A stretch of DNA of 7,949 nt from CAYSQW01 sp964433135 (GCA_964433135.1 CAYSQW010000081.1:1-7949), one strand, 5' to 3'; counted from the stretch's first letter, positions 1-7,015 are shown. Numbers and translations: made by a program. The notes: generated by a model not told the origin, from the sequence alone.

Positions 1-2
1 CA

Positions 3-43
3 ATGTAAAAGAAACCTTCGCTTCGCAAAGCTTTCTTTTACAT
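3..43. repeat. Perfect 12-bp inverted repeat (hairpin)
   Basis: The arms ATGTAAAAGAAA (3-14) and TTTCTTTTACAT (32-43) are exact reverse complements around a 17-nt centre. The centre contains a tandem TTCGC doublet (17-26) and can form a small inner stem, GCTT/AAGC (20-23 with 28-31). The arm is AT-rich and ends in a T-rich stretch, so it may be a terminator for a gene left of the window or a small dispersed repeat. The sequence alone does not decide between these. Confidence 0.6.
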
Positions 44-146
44 GTGCCCTTGACTCGCAATTTTGCAAAAGTCCAGTAAACAGCATGAAAATCGAGCAAC
101 TCTTTTCTGCACACATCGATAACATTGGTAGGACAGCACCAAACAC

Positions 147-151
147 AGGAG
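147..151 (+). promoter_or_regulatory. Shine-Dalgarno sequence of the barrel-protein gene
   Basis: AGGAG lies 7 nt before the ATG at 159. It is one of only two clear Shine-Dalgarno sequences in the window and it fixes the start of the FadL-like gene. An in-frame TAG at 129-131 rules out a longer N-terminus in this frame. Confidence 0.75.
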
Positions 152-158
152 AATTATC

Positions 159-1322
159 ATGGGTCAGTATGAAGATGAAGCCCCGCTCGGCTCCTGGAAC
201 CAGGGAATCGCATACTCCGCGGCTTCCCTCTCGCTTGGAGGATCCGGATTATTCGCCGTCGGCGACAGCCTGGTCGCATTATCCAATCCCTCCCAACTCG
301 TTTTCTTTCCCCGACTCACGATCTCATTGAATGCCTCCCTCACATCAGCGTCATTCCGCCGCTTCAGCATACTCAACACCGGTCCCATCTCAAGCCCCGG
401 GAACCTCTCCCACAGAGTCATTTCACCCGTCGGCGGAGGCGCCGCCTATAAAACCGGCCGTTGGGCCTTTGCCGCTCACTTCTTCCGGGCGGAAAGCACG
501 TCCCGCCCTCCCCTTGATATCACGGAGCGCGACACATCAAACCGGATTCGATATTCGCTTCGATTCCGTCAAGCGGGGTATGGAGACACCGTCAATCTGG
601 CGGCGGCTCATAATATCATCGACGGCCTTTCCATCGGGATGGGCGTCAATATCACTTGGGGAGCTTTCGACAAGACGCTTGAAGAGAGTCTGCCTCTTGA
701 GGGTTATACCATCACCGACATCAAATCACACCAATATCATGGTTTGTACCTGAACGGCGGCATCAGCTGGATTCCCAATCCCATGCTGGATTTGGCTTTC
801 GGATTCCGCACCGCATATACGAGAAAATCGGACAGTCGAAGTCTTCTTCGCTATGCAGCCCCATCGGCAGGCACCCGGATCGAAATCGAATCTTCGGATC
901 CGAGTCATTTTTCTCAGCCCTCCGTACTGCGGATCGGCGCCCGGGTTCACCCCGCCCACGACATCAGCATCACGGCCGATCTGAGTTTCCACAGATGGAG
1001 CCGATACAGGATTCAAGTTTTTCAAACTCCCATGGAAAGAGATTTTGACGATATCCTGGTAGCGGGAATCGGATGCGAAACTCTTTTGAAAACCGCACTC
1101 TTCCGCTCCCCCGCCGTTTTACCGGCGCGCATCGGCCTCCAATGGGACCCTCAACCCATGCACGATCCACGATCCCGCTACCTGAACATCACCGCCGGAT
1201 TCGGCGTTTCCTGGAAACGGCTGCAGATCGACCTGGGTGGACGATTGGGATTTGAAAGAGGATCGGGAGACGGACTGTCAAATCAACAAGTCTTATTGAG
1301 TCTTTCTTTCAAGTCGGATTGA
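159..1322 (+). CDS. FadL/OMPP1-like outer-membrane beta-barrel protein
   Basis: The 387-aa protein resembles the OMPP1/FadL/TodX family, whose members form outer-membrane channels for hydrophobic compounds; its own substrate cannot be read from the sequence. Residues 20-46 match the family's N-terminal pattern, a Gly-rich LSLGGSG followed by a segment ending in SNPSQL, comparable to the usual 'MGGA...WNPA' hatch region. The middle is a succession of alternating polar/hydrophobic strands. The C-terminal third carries the LPARIGLQWDP segment (321-330) and YLNITAGFGV (341-350), both typical of FadL-type barrels, and the last strand is QVLLSLSF (377-384). The start is ATG with AGGAG 7 nt upstream. 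No signal peptide is visible: the protein opens directly with a mature-like MGQYEDEAPLG, although an outer-membrane protein needs Sec export. The gene may have lost its leader or been rearranged at its 5' end. It lies 84 nt before the carboxypeptidase gene. Family call is by pattern only. Confidence 0.72.
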   Translation: MGQYEDEAPLGSWNQGIAYSAASLSLGGSGLFAVGDSLVALSNPSQLVFFPRLTISLNASLTSASFRRFSILNTGPISSPGNLSHRVISPVGGGAAYKTGRWAFAAHFFRAESTSRPPLDITERDTSNRIRYSLRFRQAGYGDTVNLAAAHNIIDGLSIGMGVNITWGAFDKTLEESLPLEGYTITDIKSHQYHGLYLNGGISWIPNPMLDLAFGFRTAYTRKSDSRSLLRYAAPSAGTRIEIESSDPSHFSQPSVLRIGARVHPAHDISITADLSFHRWSRYRIQVFQTPMERDFDDILVAGIGCETLLKTALFRSPAVLPARIGLQWDPQPMHDPRSRYLNITAGFGVSWKRLQIDLGGRLGFERGSGDGLSNQQVLLSLSFKSD

Positions 1323-1368
1323 CCTCCGCTTGCGGAAGAAGATACAAGGGTAAGCACCATGGACCATC

Positions 1369-1396
1369 TTGACACGACGGATCATCATGCCATAAT
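1369..1396 (+). promoter_or_regulatory. Sigma70-like promoter of the M14 carboxypeptidase gene
   Basis: A perfect -35 box TTGACA (1369-1374), a 16-bp spacer and a near-perfect -10 box CATAAT (1391-1396) are visible. Transcription would begin at about 1403, only about 4 nt before the ATG at 1407. This supports 1407 rather than the ATG at 1359 as the start of the carboxypeptidase, with a nearly leaderless mRNA. The promoter also suggests the gene is not simply co-transcribed with the barrel gene. Confidence 0.55.
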
Positions 1397-1406
1397 ACAT
1401 ACCGCC

Positions 1407-2672
1407 ATGAAGCCTGTATTCTCAGCACTGCTTTTCGCGTTCTTCATGATTTCCGCCGTTTATCTTCCCGCCGGTCAGCAGCAGGATTCATCCGTCATCG
1501 TCAGTGTCGCTCTATCCCCCCGGATTCGGGCTCTGCTGCACGACCTGCCGCTCGACCGACTCATGGAATGGGAAGGGCGGCTTTTTCTCCATACCAAGTG
1601 GAAAGACCGAGAGTTACTGCACAACCGACGGATTCCCTTTCGTATCGAAAATTGGACGGCCGACGAAGGCCGTGGCTTTCAGGCCGGCGCCGCCGGCGGC
1701 ATCAACGGGATTTATCATTCCTACGCCGAATTGGAGCTCGAGGTTCTCCAACTGGGAGAAACATACCCCGATCTTATCAGTATAAGCAGCATCGGAGAAT
1801 CGCTCGAAGGCCGCAGACTCTATGCCTTGAAAATCAGCGATAACGCCGAGATCGACGAAGATGAAGCCGAAGTATTGATACTGGGATGCCACCACGCCCG
1901 CGAATGGATATCGCTCGAAATCCCGCTGCTGCTTGCCAAGCATCTGGCCGCCAACTACGCAACGGATCCCGAGATAAGGAGAATCGTCGACCACAGCGAA
2001 ATATGGATCGTCCCCTGCATCAATCCCGACGGACTCGAATACTCCATTCATTTCTATCGCTACTGGAGAAAGAATCGGCGTCAAAACGCGGATGGGAGTT
2101 TTGGTGTGGATCTCAACCGGAATTACGGCGCCAAATGGGGACTGGACGATCAGGGCTCAAGTCCCTACCCGTCATCGGATACGTATCGGGGCGCGGCTCC
2201 ATTTTCGGAACCTGAAACCCGTGCCGTTCGCGATCTCTGCGCCCGGCACCGCTTCAAGGGACTCATCAGCTATCACAGCTACTCCCAAGTTATTCTCCAT
2301 CCCTGGGGATACACCGAAGATCCTCCCATGGAATCCGAACTGCTCGCCGGTTTGAGCGAATCGATGTCCCGGCTCATGCAGCCCGTCAACGGCAGAACAT
2401 ACAATTGGAGGCAAGCCTTCCGCCTCTACCCCACCAACGGCGACACCACGGACTGGGCGCTTGAGACGCATGGGATACCCGCTTTTACTTTCGAACTCCC
2501 TCCTGTCGACATCCTGGGAGGAGGTTTTTTCAACGCTGAAGAAGATATCCGGGGAATATTCAGCGAGAATTTACCGGCCCTGTTGTATTTCATGGACTGG
2601 GCCGTCCACAACAAATCGGAAGATTCCCGGAAAGCCGAGATTCCAGGAGTAACGTCCCCCGTCCTTCCTTGA
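1407..2672 (+). CDS. Secreted M14-family zinc carboxypeptidase
   Basis: A metallocarboxypeptidase of peptidase family M14 (carboxypeptidase A/T type), expected to remove C-terminal residues from peptides outside the cytoplasm. Numbered from the ATG at 1407 (421 aa), the protein starts with Met-Lys and a hydrophobic signal segment (about residues 3-24). A propeptide-like region follows (about 30-85), then the catalytic domain (about 100-405). Zinc ligands are H163 and E166 in HHAREW and H290 in SYHSYS. Substrate-binding N237-R238 lie in VDLNRNY, the tyrosine is Y341 and the general base is E363 in FTFEL. All key residues are present, so the enzyme should be active. An in-frame ATG at 1359 would add 16 polar residues in front of the signal peptide and has only a weak AAGGG 8 nt upstream. 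A consensus promoter at 1369-1396 lies inside that extension, so 1407 is preferred even though it lacks a Shine-Dalgarno sequence. The stop codon overlaps the putative promoter of the next gene. Confidence 0.9.
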   Translation: MKPVFSALLFAFFMISAVYLPAGQQQDSSVIVSVALSPRIRALLHDLPLDRLMEWEGRLFLHTKWKDRELLHNRRIPFRIENWTADEGRGFQAGAAGGINGIYHSYAELELEVLQLGETYPDLISISSIGESLEGRRLYALKISDNAEIDEDEAEVLILGCHHAREWISLEIPLLLAKHLAANYATDPEIRRIVDHSEIWIVPCINPDGLEYSIHFYRYWRKNRRQNADGSFGVDLNRNYGAKWGLDDQGSSPYPSSDTYRGAAPFSEPETRAVRDLCARHRFKGLISYHSYSQVILHPWGYTEDPPMESELLAGLSESMSRLMQPVNGRTYNWRQAFRLYPTNGDTTDWALETHGIPAFTFELPPVDILGGGFFNAEEDIRGIFSENLPALLYFMDWAVHNKSEDSRKAEIPGVTSPVLP

Positions 2673-2698
2673 CAAGCAAGGGCTAATAAATCCACAAT
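2669..2698 (+). promoter_or_regulatory. Possible promoter of the coiled-coil protein gene
   Basis: TTGACA (2669-2674) overlaps the TGA stop of the carboxypeptidase gene. It is followed after 18 bp by CACAAT (2693-2698), a 4/6 match to the -10 consensus. Transcription would begin near 2705, leaving about a 19-nt leader. The -35 box is perfect but the -10 box is imperfect, so this is a moderate call. Confidence 0.4.
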
Positions 2699-2723
2699 AA
2701 GGGCGCGAGAAATAAAACAAACG

Positions 2724-3764
2724 ATGCTGCTCAATACGATTTTTACTATGCCCCAGGCATTGAACGCCCCCCCTAGAGAAGGTCTGCCTTTCTGGCTTTT
2801 CTGGCTGCTGGTCTGCGTCATCTTCCTGCTGGTGGTGATTATCTTTCTTCGCGATAAAGAACTGCGCCGACGCGTGGACGGATATTTCCTTCAATTGAAG
2901 AAGAGAATGATCAAGTTCCGGCTTAAAGCCAAGCTGAAAAAGGTTGTCCGCAGAAAAGAAGAGCTTCTCATGGAATTGGGGCAAACCACATATCTTCAGC
3001 GGCTTCCGGTTCCCAGGGGAGAAAACATCCGCACAGAGCTCGACAAGCTGGAAAGGACTCAACTCCTTCTGCAGCAGGAGCTCAACGATAAGGAATCCCG
3101 CATAACCGAACTCAAATCCCGCCTGGGACAAAACGAGCAGGATCTCCATCTCCAAGTCAAGAATCAAAATCGGGAAAAGACGGAAAATCAGGAAAAAATA
3201 CTGATATTGAAGGAACAAGAGAAAAAAACGGAGATGGAGATTCTGGAACAGCAAAAAATCCTGGTGGAACAAGCTCAAAGATTAAACCGCCGGCGCAAAG
3301 AAATTCTCGACCTGAATGATGCCCCGAAATCTTCGGAAGAAGAAACCCGGACGGAACGGAACCGGATCAACGACTCCATGCGGAGGATCCAATCCGAGAA
3401 AGAGACGACCAATCTTGAAATCCAGGAACTGCTGTCGAAAAAAATCAAGCTGGCCGATGAAAGCGCTCTCAAGCAGAAGACCCTCTCTGACAACGTGAAA
3501 TCTTACAAGATCCGGGAAGACAAAGCGCAACGCACCATCCGCGATCTGCACAAAGAGATCAGGGAATGGGAAAAAGGCAGAGACCGCCTTCTGGAAAAAA
3601 TGGCAAGCCTGAAAAAAAAGCAGCGCCCTCTTTTCGAAAGCCTCGGCATGCTGATCGAAAACGAGCGCATCGACAACAATGAACTGACCGTTTATTATTC
3701 ACGTATCGATCGCGCGAATACGCGGATTTCCGACATTAAACAGCAGATCGAAGCGCTCACCTGA
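2724..3764 (+). CDS. Membrane-anchored coiled-coil protein, function unknown
   Basis: I do not recognise a named family. The 346-aa protein has one strongly hydrophobic transmembrane segment (about residues 21-42), followed by a basic stretch rich in Lys/Arg (43-78). The rest is almost entirely charged heptad-like helix. Coiled coil runs over about 102-198, breaks at a PKSS/acidic linker (about 200-208), and resumes over about 209-300. A less repetitive C-terminal part (302-346) includes LFESLGMLIE and a helical ending. By the positive-inside rule the coiled-coil part should lie in the cytoplasm, anchored to the inner membrane, perhaps as a scaffold or envelope-organising protein; that role is inference. 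An ATG at 2748 is an alternative start. Neither start has a Shine-Dalgarno sequence, and 2724 is kept because the putative promoter ends just upstream. The gene is 51 nt after the carboxypeptidase gene and ends before a hairpin terminator. Confidence 0.8.
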   Translation: MLLNTIFTMPQALNAPPREGLPFWLFWLLVCVIFLLVVIIFLRDKELRRRVDGYFLQLKKRMIKFRLKAKLKKVVRRKEELLMELGQTTYLQRLPVPRGENIRTELDKLERTQLLLQQELNDKESRITELKSRLGQNEQDLHLQVKNQNREKTENQEKILILKEQEKKTEMEILEQQKILVEQAQRLNRRRKEILDLNDAPKSSEEETRTERNRINDSMRRIQSEKETTNLEIQELLSKKIKLADESALKQKTLSDNVKSYKIREDKAQRTIRDLHKEIREWEKGRDRLLEKMASLKKKQRPLFESLGMLIENERIDNNELTVYYSRIDRANTRISDIKQQIEALT

Positions 3765-3784
3765 TCTGGGCTATTCATAAAAAT

Positions 3785-3835
3785 CGCCGATATAAATATG
3801 AATAAATCAAACAACCAATAATATCGGCGCTTTTT
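3785..3835. terminator. Bidirectional intrinsic terminator
   Basis: The arms CGCCGATAT (3785-3793) and ATATCGGCG (3821-3829) form a perfect 9-bp stem with a 27-nt AT-rich loop. On the plus strand the stem is followed, one base later, by TTTTT (3831-3835). On the minus strand it is followed, one base later, by TTTTT (complement of the A-run at 3779-3783). The site lies between the stop of the coiled-coil gene and the stop of the convergent queH, as expected for a shared terminator. The long loop is unusual. Confidence 0.65.
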
Positions 3836-3905
3836 ACCCCCAGGGCGAATCAATCTCGCAACATCAACGGCGTTGCAGCTCGTTCGACGTACCTATAATT
3901 ATTTC

Positions 3906-4454
3906 CTAATCCTTTTCTTTCGAAGACCGGAGGGAATAAATACAGCCACAGTAATTTTGACGGTATAATCCCATGTCCCGACTCATCTGGACGCTCTTTC
4001 GAAAACCGTCTTTTTTTTTAAAATCAGCCTCAAGAAACTCGACATCATACCGAGCTCCAAACATCTTTCCCATGCGATTCATGACAGCGGCCTTTTTCCA
4101 TGGGCTGAGACTCATGACCGTGGTGAAACCGTCGAAACCGTGTTCCGCGGCGGCCCTGGCGGTCCGCTCCAGGCGCACGGCATAACAGATATCGCAACGA
4201 ATTCCCTTTTCCGGTTCCCGTTTGTATTTTTCGGTCAGGGCGAACCAGCGCTTCTCATCGGATGACTCAACAATCAACTCGAATCCCAATCGTCGAGCGA
4301 CCTTGCGGGTTTCCGATAGGCGAAGTCGATATTCCTCTCGGGGATGAATATTCGGATTGAAGAAATATCCGCTGACCTGATACGACTCCGCCAGGAGGCT
4401 CATCACATAAAGAGCATCGGGAGCACAACATATATGAACCAGAATCTTTTTCAC
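3906..4454 (-). CDS. queH: Epoxyqueuosine reductase QueH
   Basis: QueH (formerly DUF208) reduces epoxyqueuosine to queuosine at the tRNA wobble position, the last step of queuosine synthesis. It is an iron-sulfur enzyme and a non-homologous alternative to cobalamin-dependent QueG. The 182-aa protein shows the family hallmarks: the vicinal cysteines C9-C10 in HICCAPD, the FFNPNIHP motif (31-38), C87-X2-C90 in RCDIC, and C169-G-C171 in NYCGC near the C-terminus. These cysteines are the expected metal ligands. Many relatives have Cys rather than Asp after the CCAP motif; from memory the Asp form also occurs and may help bind the second iron. The start is GTG at 4454 with GAGGAG 6 nt upstream (plus-strand CTCCTC, 4461-4466). 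The gene is single, divergent from hypF and convergent with the coiled-coil gene. No other queuosine gene is in the window. Confidence 0.93.
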   Translation of the reverse strand: MKKILVHICCAPDALYVMSLLAESYQVSGYFFNPNIHPREEYRLRLSETRKVARRLGFELIVESSDEKRWFALTEKYKREPEKGIRCDICYAVRLERTARAAAEHGFDGFTTVMSLSPWKKAAVMNRMGKMFGARYDVEFLEADFKKKDGFRKSVQMSRDMGLYRQNYCGCIYSLRSSKEKD

Positions 4455-4460
4455 GCTTGT

Positions 4461-4477
4461 CTCCTCTGCGCATTATA
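4461..4477 (-). promoter_or_regulatory. queH -10 box and Shine-Dalgarno sequence
   Basis: On the minus strand a perfect TATAAT (plus-strand ATTATA, 4472-4477) precedes GAGGAG (plus-strand CTCCTC, 4461-4466) and the GTG start at 4454. The -35 region at the right distance reads about TTTTCG, which is weak. Transcription would start almost at the Shine-Dalgarno sequence, giving a very short leader. Confidence 0.5.
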
Positions 4478-4524
4478 CACCTCGGACCGGGTTCCGAAAA
4501 GCATGCTTCGGTGGAGATGATCGT

Positions 4525-4536
4525 CCCCCCCCCCCC
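4525..4536. repeat. Homopolymer tract of 12 C
   Basis: Twelve consecutive C (G on the other strand) lie in the divergent queH-hypF intergenic region. The tract ends 17 bp upstream of the hypF -35 box and is about 47 bp from the queH -10 box. Long C/G runs are prone to slipped-strand length change and also to sequencing error, so the exact count is uncertain. Confidence 0.8.
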
Positions 4537-4553
4537 GTTTTCGAGAGGACGCC

Positions 4554-4583
4554 TTGTCATTTGAGCGCCGTCACGGCTATAAT
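4554..4583 (+). promoter_or_regulatory. Sigma70-like promoter of hypF
   Basis: TTGTCA (4554-4559, 5/6 match) is followed after an 18-bp spacer by a perfect TATAAT (4578-4583). Transcription should start near 4590, giving roughly a 20-nt leader before the ATG at 4610. No Shine-Dalgarno sequence is visible in that leader. Confidence 0.65.
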
Positions 4584-4609
4584 GAGCATTCATATATTTA
4601 AAACATCCC

Positions 4610-6997
4610 ATGAAACAAGACGATCGCATCCCAAGTTCCCGCAAGCGCGGTAGGAACCGGCTCTCAAAATCATCTGGGAGCTCCGTTCGAGCGGTCGTCT
4701 TCGGTGTCGTTCAGGGGGTGGGATTCCGGCCTTTCGTTTACCGGCTGGCTCATGAGTTCAATTATCAAGGCTGGGTCAAAAATGTCGGCTTCGGCGTAGA
4801 GATCCGTCTCGAAAGCACGCGACACACGGACTTTCAAGATTTCTTTTCGGCGTTTCATCAACGTAAACCTCCACTGGCACAGATCGAAAGCCTCGATATT
4901 CAGGAATCTTCCTGGGAAGGACACGACACCTTTTCCATCGAGAAAACCCACGGCGGAGACAGTTTCGTCTTCATCTCACCGGATATATCCATCTGTCACA
5001 ATTGTCTAAAGGAACTCAACACGCCTTCCGATCGGAGGTACCGCTATCCATTTATCAACTGTACGGACTGCGGACCCCGCTACACCATCGTCACATCGCT
5101 TCCCTACGATCGAATCCATACCACCATGAAGGATTTCGATCTTTGTCCCGATTGCAGCCGGGAATACTCCGATCCCCTCGATCGACGCTATCATGCTCAG
5201 CCGGTCGCATGCCCTGTCTGCGGACCCCATGTCCGGCTTTTCAATGCCCGCACGGGCCGAACCTGGAAGGGAGGGATATCCAGAGCCGCCCAACTCATCA
5301 AAAAGGGGAAGATCCTGGCCGTCAAAGGCTTGGGAGGATTCCATCTGGTCGCCGACGCCCATAACCGCAGCGCCATCGCCCGCCTGCGGAAGATCAAAGC
5401 CAGAAAGACCAAACCGCTGGCACTGATGGCCAGGGATCTTTCCGTCATCCGGACTTATGCGCACTGCGGTCCGGATGAAACCCGCATGCTCCAATCCCCC
5501 CGGCGGCCGATCGTTCTTCTGCGCAAGAAAAAAAGCATTCCCGGCATTGCGCCTCACCTCGAAGAATACGGCTTCATGCTGCCCTATACGCCTCTGCATT
5601 ATCTTCTGCTGGAAAATATCGATCTGATCGTCGCTACCAGTTCGAATCAAAAAGACTCTCCCATCGTGAAGGACGAATCCGAAGGACTCACGGAGCTGTG
5701 CGATTTCATCCTGACCCATAACCGCCCCATCAACATGCGCGCCGACGATTCTCTGATGAAGATGATCGGAGAAAAACCGCTGTTTCTGCGGAGGGCCCGC
5801 GGCTATGTTCCTTATCCCCAATCCGTTCCCGAACATCTGCGATCACGGCACCATATCCTGGCCTTGGGCGCTGAACTAAAGGATACGATTTCGATTTACC
5901 GCAGCGGCTATGTGATCACCAGCCAATTTCTCGGAGACATGGATGAATATCAAAATTTCGGTTACTTTCAAGAGACGCTCAAACATCTGAAACAGCTTTT
6001 TCGTCTGGAACCGGCAGTCGTGGTATCCGATCTGCACCCTGACTTTCATACGACGCGCTTCGCTCAAAGAACCGGCCTCCCTCATCTTCAGGTACAGCAT
6101 CATTTCGCTCATGTTCTCGCCGTTCTGTTGGAACACCAATTTCCTCCCCGGGAAAAAGTGTTGGGCGTCACGTTTGACGGCTACGGCTACGGGTCAGACG
6201 GCGGCGCCTGGGGGGGAGAGTTCCTTATCGCCGACTATGCATCCTTCCATCGATGGGCCCACTTCCGGAATGTCCCGCTTCCCGGAGGCGACCTGGCCGC
6301 CAAGCAGCCCTGGCGCATGGCTCTCGCCTACCTGAACGACGCATACGGGGCGAACATCCCCGAACTCAAAGTTCTCGCTCGCATTCCGCCGCACATGCGC
6401 CGAGGTGTTCTGGAGATGATACACAAAGATATCCGGACACCGCATGCTTCCAGCTGCGGCCGTCTCTTCGATGCGGTATCTTATCTGACGGGTTTATCTC
6501 CGAATCGGGTGGAGTTCGAAGGCGAGGCGCCCATGCGTCTCGAGGCAAAAGCCGATATGCGAATCACGCAGCCTTATCCATTTCAACTGATCCCCATGGA
6601 CGGAGAATCCGGAATGAAGACGGAGCCGCCCTCCTTACGCGGAAAGCATACAAGTCGGGAAATATCATTCAGTCCCACAATCCGGGCGATCGTGGAAGAT
6701 ATCCGGGAAGAGGTTCCCGCCGCTCTGATCTCCGCGAAATTTCACCACACTCTGGCTCGAACGATATCCACGCTGGCCGTAAAAGCAAGACATGAACACG
6801 GCGTGAATTCCGTCGTTCTGACAGGCGGATGCTTTCTCAACCGCAAACTGCGAGAAGCCGTGCAGACGCTGCTGGAAAAAAACCGGATTCGTTTGTTGAC
6901 ACCAAAACTATATTCCCCCAACGACGAATCCATTTCTCTCGGACAAACAGCTTATGCGCTGAACCGGCTCCGCCGGACATCCCCCGGAGATTTATGA
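4610..6997 (+). CDS. hypF: Carbamoyltransferase HypF, [NiFe]-hydrogenase maturation
   Basis: HypF uses carbamoyl phosphate and ATP to carbamoylate the C-terminal cysteine of HypE. HypE then dehydrates the group to provide the cyanide ligands of the [NiFe]-hydrogenase active site; the work is cytoplasmic. All domains are present in the 795 aa: N-terminal acylphosphatase domain with VQGVGFRPFVYR (34-45); two Cys4 zinc fingers (C129/C132/C151/C154 and C179/C182/C201/C204); a YrdC-like domain with KGLGGFHLVADA and KPLALM (about 222-400); and a Kae1-like domain with VQHHFAHV (495-502), FDGYGYGSDGGAWGGEFL (522-539), SCGRLFDAVSYLTGL (615-629), LTGGCFLNRKL (737-747) and NDESISLGQ (771-779). Length is slightly above the usual 750-770, partly because of a basic 25-residue N-terminal extension. 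ATG at 4610 is the only reasonable start: a TGA closes the frame upstream at 4583-4585 and no other start precedes the acylphosphatase motif. No hydrogenase or other hyp gene is present, so partners must be encoded elsewhere. Confidence 0.97.
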   Translation: MKQDDRIPSSRKRGRNRLSKSSGSSVRAVVFGVVQGVGFRPFVYRLAHEFNYQGWVKNVGFGVEIRLESTRHTDFQDFFSAFHQRKPPLAQIESLDIQESSWEGHDTFSIEKTHGGDSFVFISPDISICHNCLKELNTPSDRRYRYPFINCTDCGPRYTIVTSLPYDRIHTTMKDFDLCPDCSREYSDPLDRRYHAQPVACPVCGPHVRLFNARTGRTWKGGISRAAQLIKKGKILAVKGLGGFHLVADAHNRSAIARLRKIKARKTKPLALMARDLSVIRTYAHCGPDETRMLQSPRRPIVLLRKKKSIPGIAPHLEEYGFMLPYTPLHYLLLENIDLIVATSSNQKDSPIVKDESEGLTELCDFILTHNRPINMRADDSLMKMIGEKPLFLRRARGYVPYPQSVPEHLRSRHHILALGAELKDTISIYRSGYVITSQFLGDMDEYQNFGYFQETLKHLKQLFRLEPAVVVSDLHPDFHTTRFAQRTGLPHLQVQHHFAHVLAVLLEHQFPPREKVLGVTFDGYGYGSDGGAWGGEFLIADYASFHRWAHFRNVPLPGGDLAAKQPWRMALAYLNDAYGANIPELKVLARIPPHMRRGVLEMIHKDIRTPHASSCGRLFDAVSYLTGLSPNRVEFEGEAPMRLEAKADMRITQPYPFQLIPMDGESGMKTEPPSLRGKHTSREISFSPTIRAIVEDIREEVPAALISAKFHHTLARTISTLAVKARHEHGVNSVVLTGGCFLNRKLREAVQTLLEKNRIRLLTPKLYSPNDESISLGQTAYALNRLRRTSPGDL

Positions 6998-7015
6998 TAA
7001 GGATCCTTGCGTCGA

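Noticed and set aside
50..80. TTGACT as a -35 box for the barrel gene
   Set aside because: No acceptable -10 box lies 16-18 bp downstream, so no promoter was called for this gene.
85..330. Possible small gene starting at the ATG at 85
   Set aside because: It mostly overlaps the barrel gene in another frame, lacks a Shine-Dalgarno sequence and shows no signal peptide or motif. It was also tested as a lost leader for the barrel gene but has no hydrophobic segment.
1325..1336. Small inverted repeat TCCGC-TT-GCGGA after the barrel gene
   Set aside because: The loop is only 2 nt and no T-tract follows, so it is not a credible terminator.
2571..3278. 235-codon minus-strand frame opposite the coiled-coil gene
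   Set aside because: It is the complement of Lys/Glu-rich codons, which gives a Leu/Phe-rich antisense translation. No domain is visible, and it overlaps both the peptidase and the coiled-coil genes.
3894..3899. Perfect TATAAT on the plus strand just beyond the 3' end of queH
   Set aside because: The -35 region at the right distance is poor (TTGCAG at 15 bp spacing is the best), and nothing downstream on that strand is coding before hypF. An antisense transcript to queH is possible but unsupported.
5006..5836. Long 276-codon open frame on the minus strand inside hypF
   Set aside because: It is fully antisense to the zinc-finger and YrdC-like domains of hypF, and its translation shows no recognisable domain. 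It is explained by the codon composition of hypF.
6968..6989. CTCCG/CGGAG pair at the end of hypF as a terminator
   Set aside because: The stem is only 5 bp, it lies inside the coding sequence and it is not followed by a T-run.
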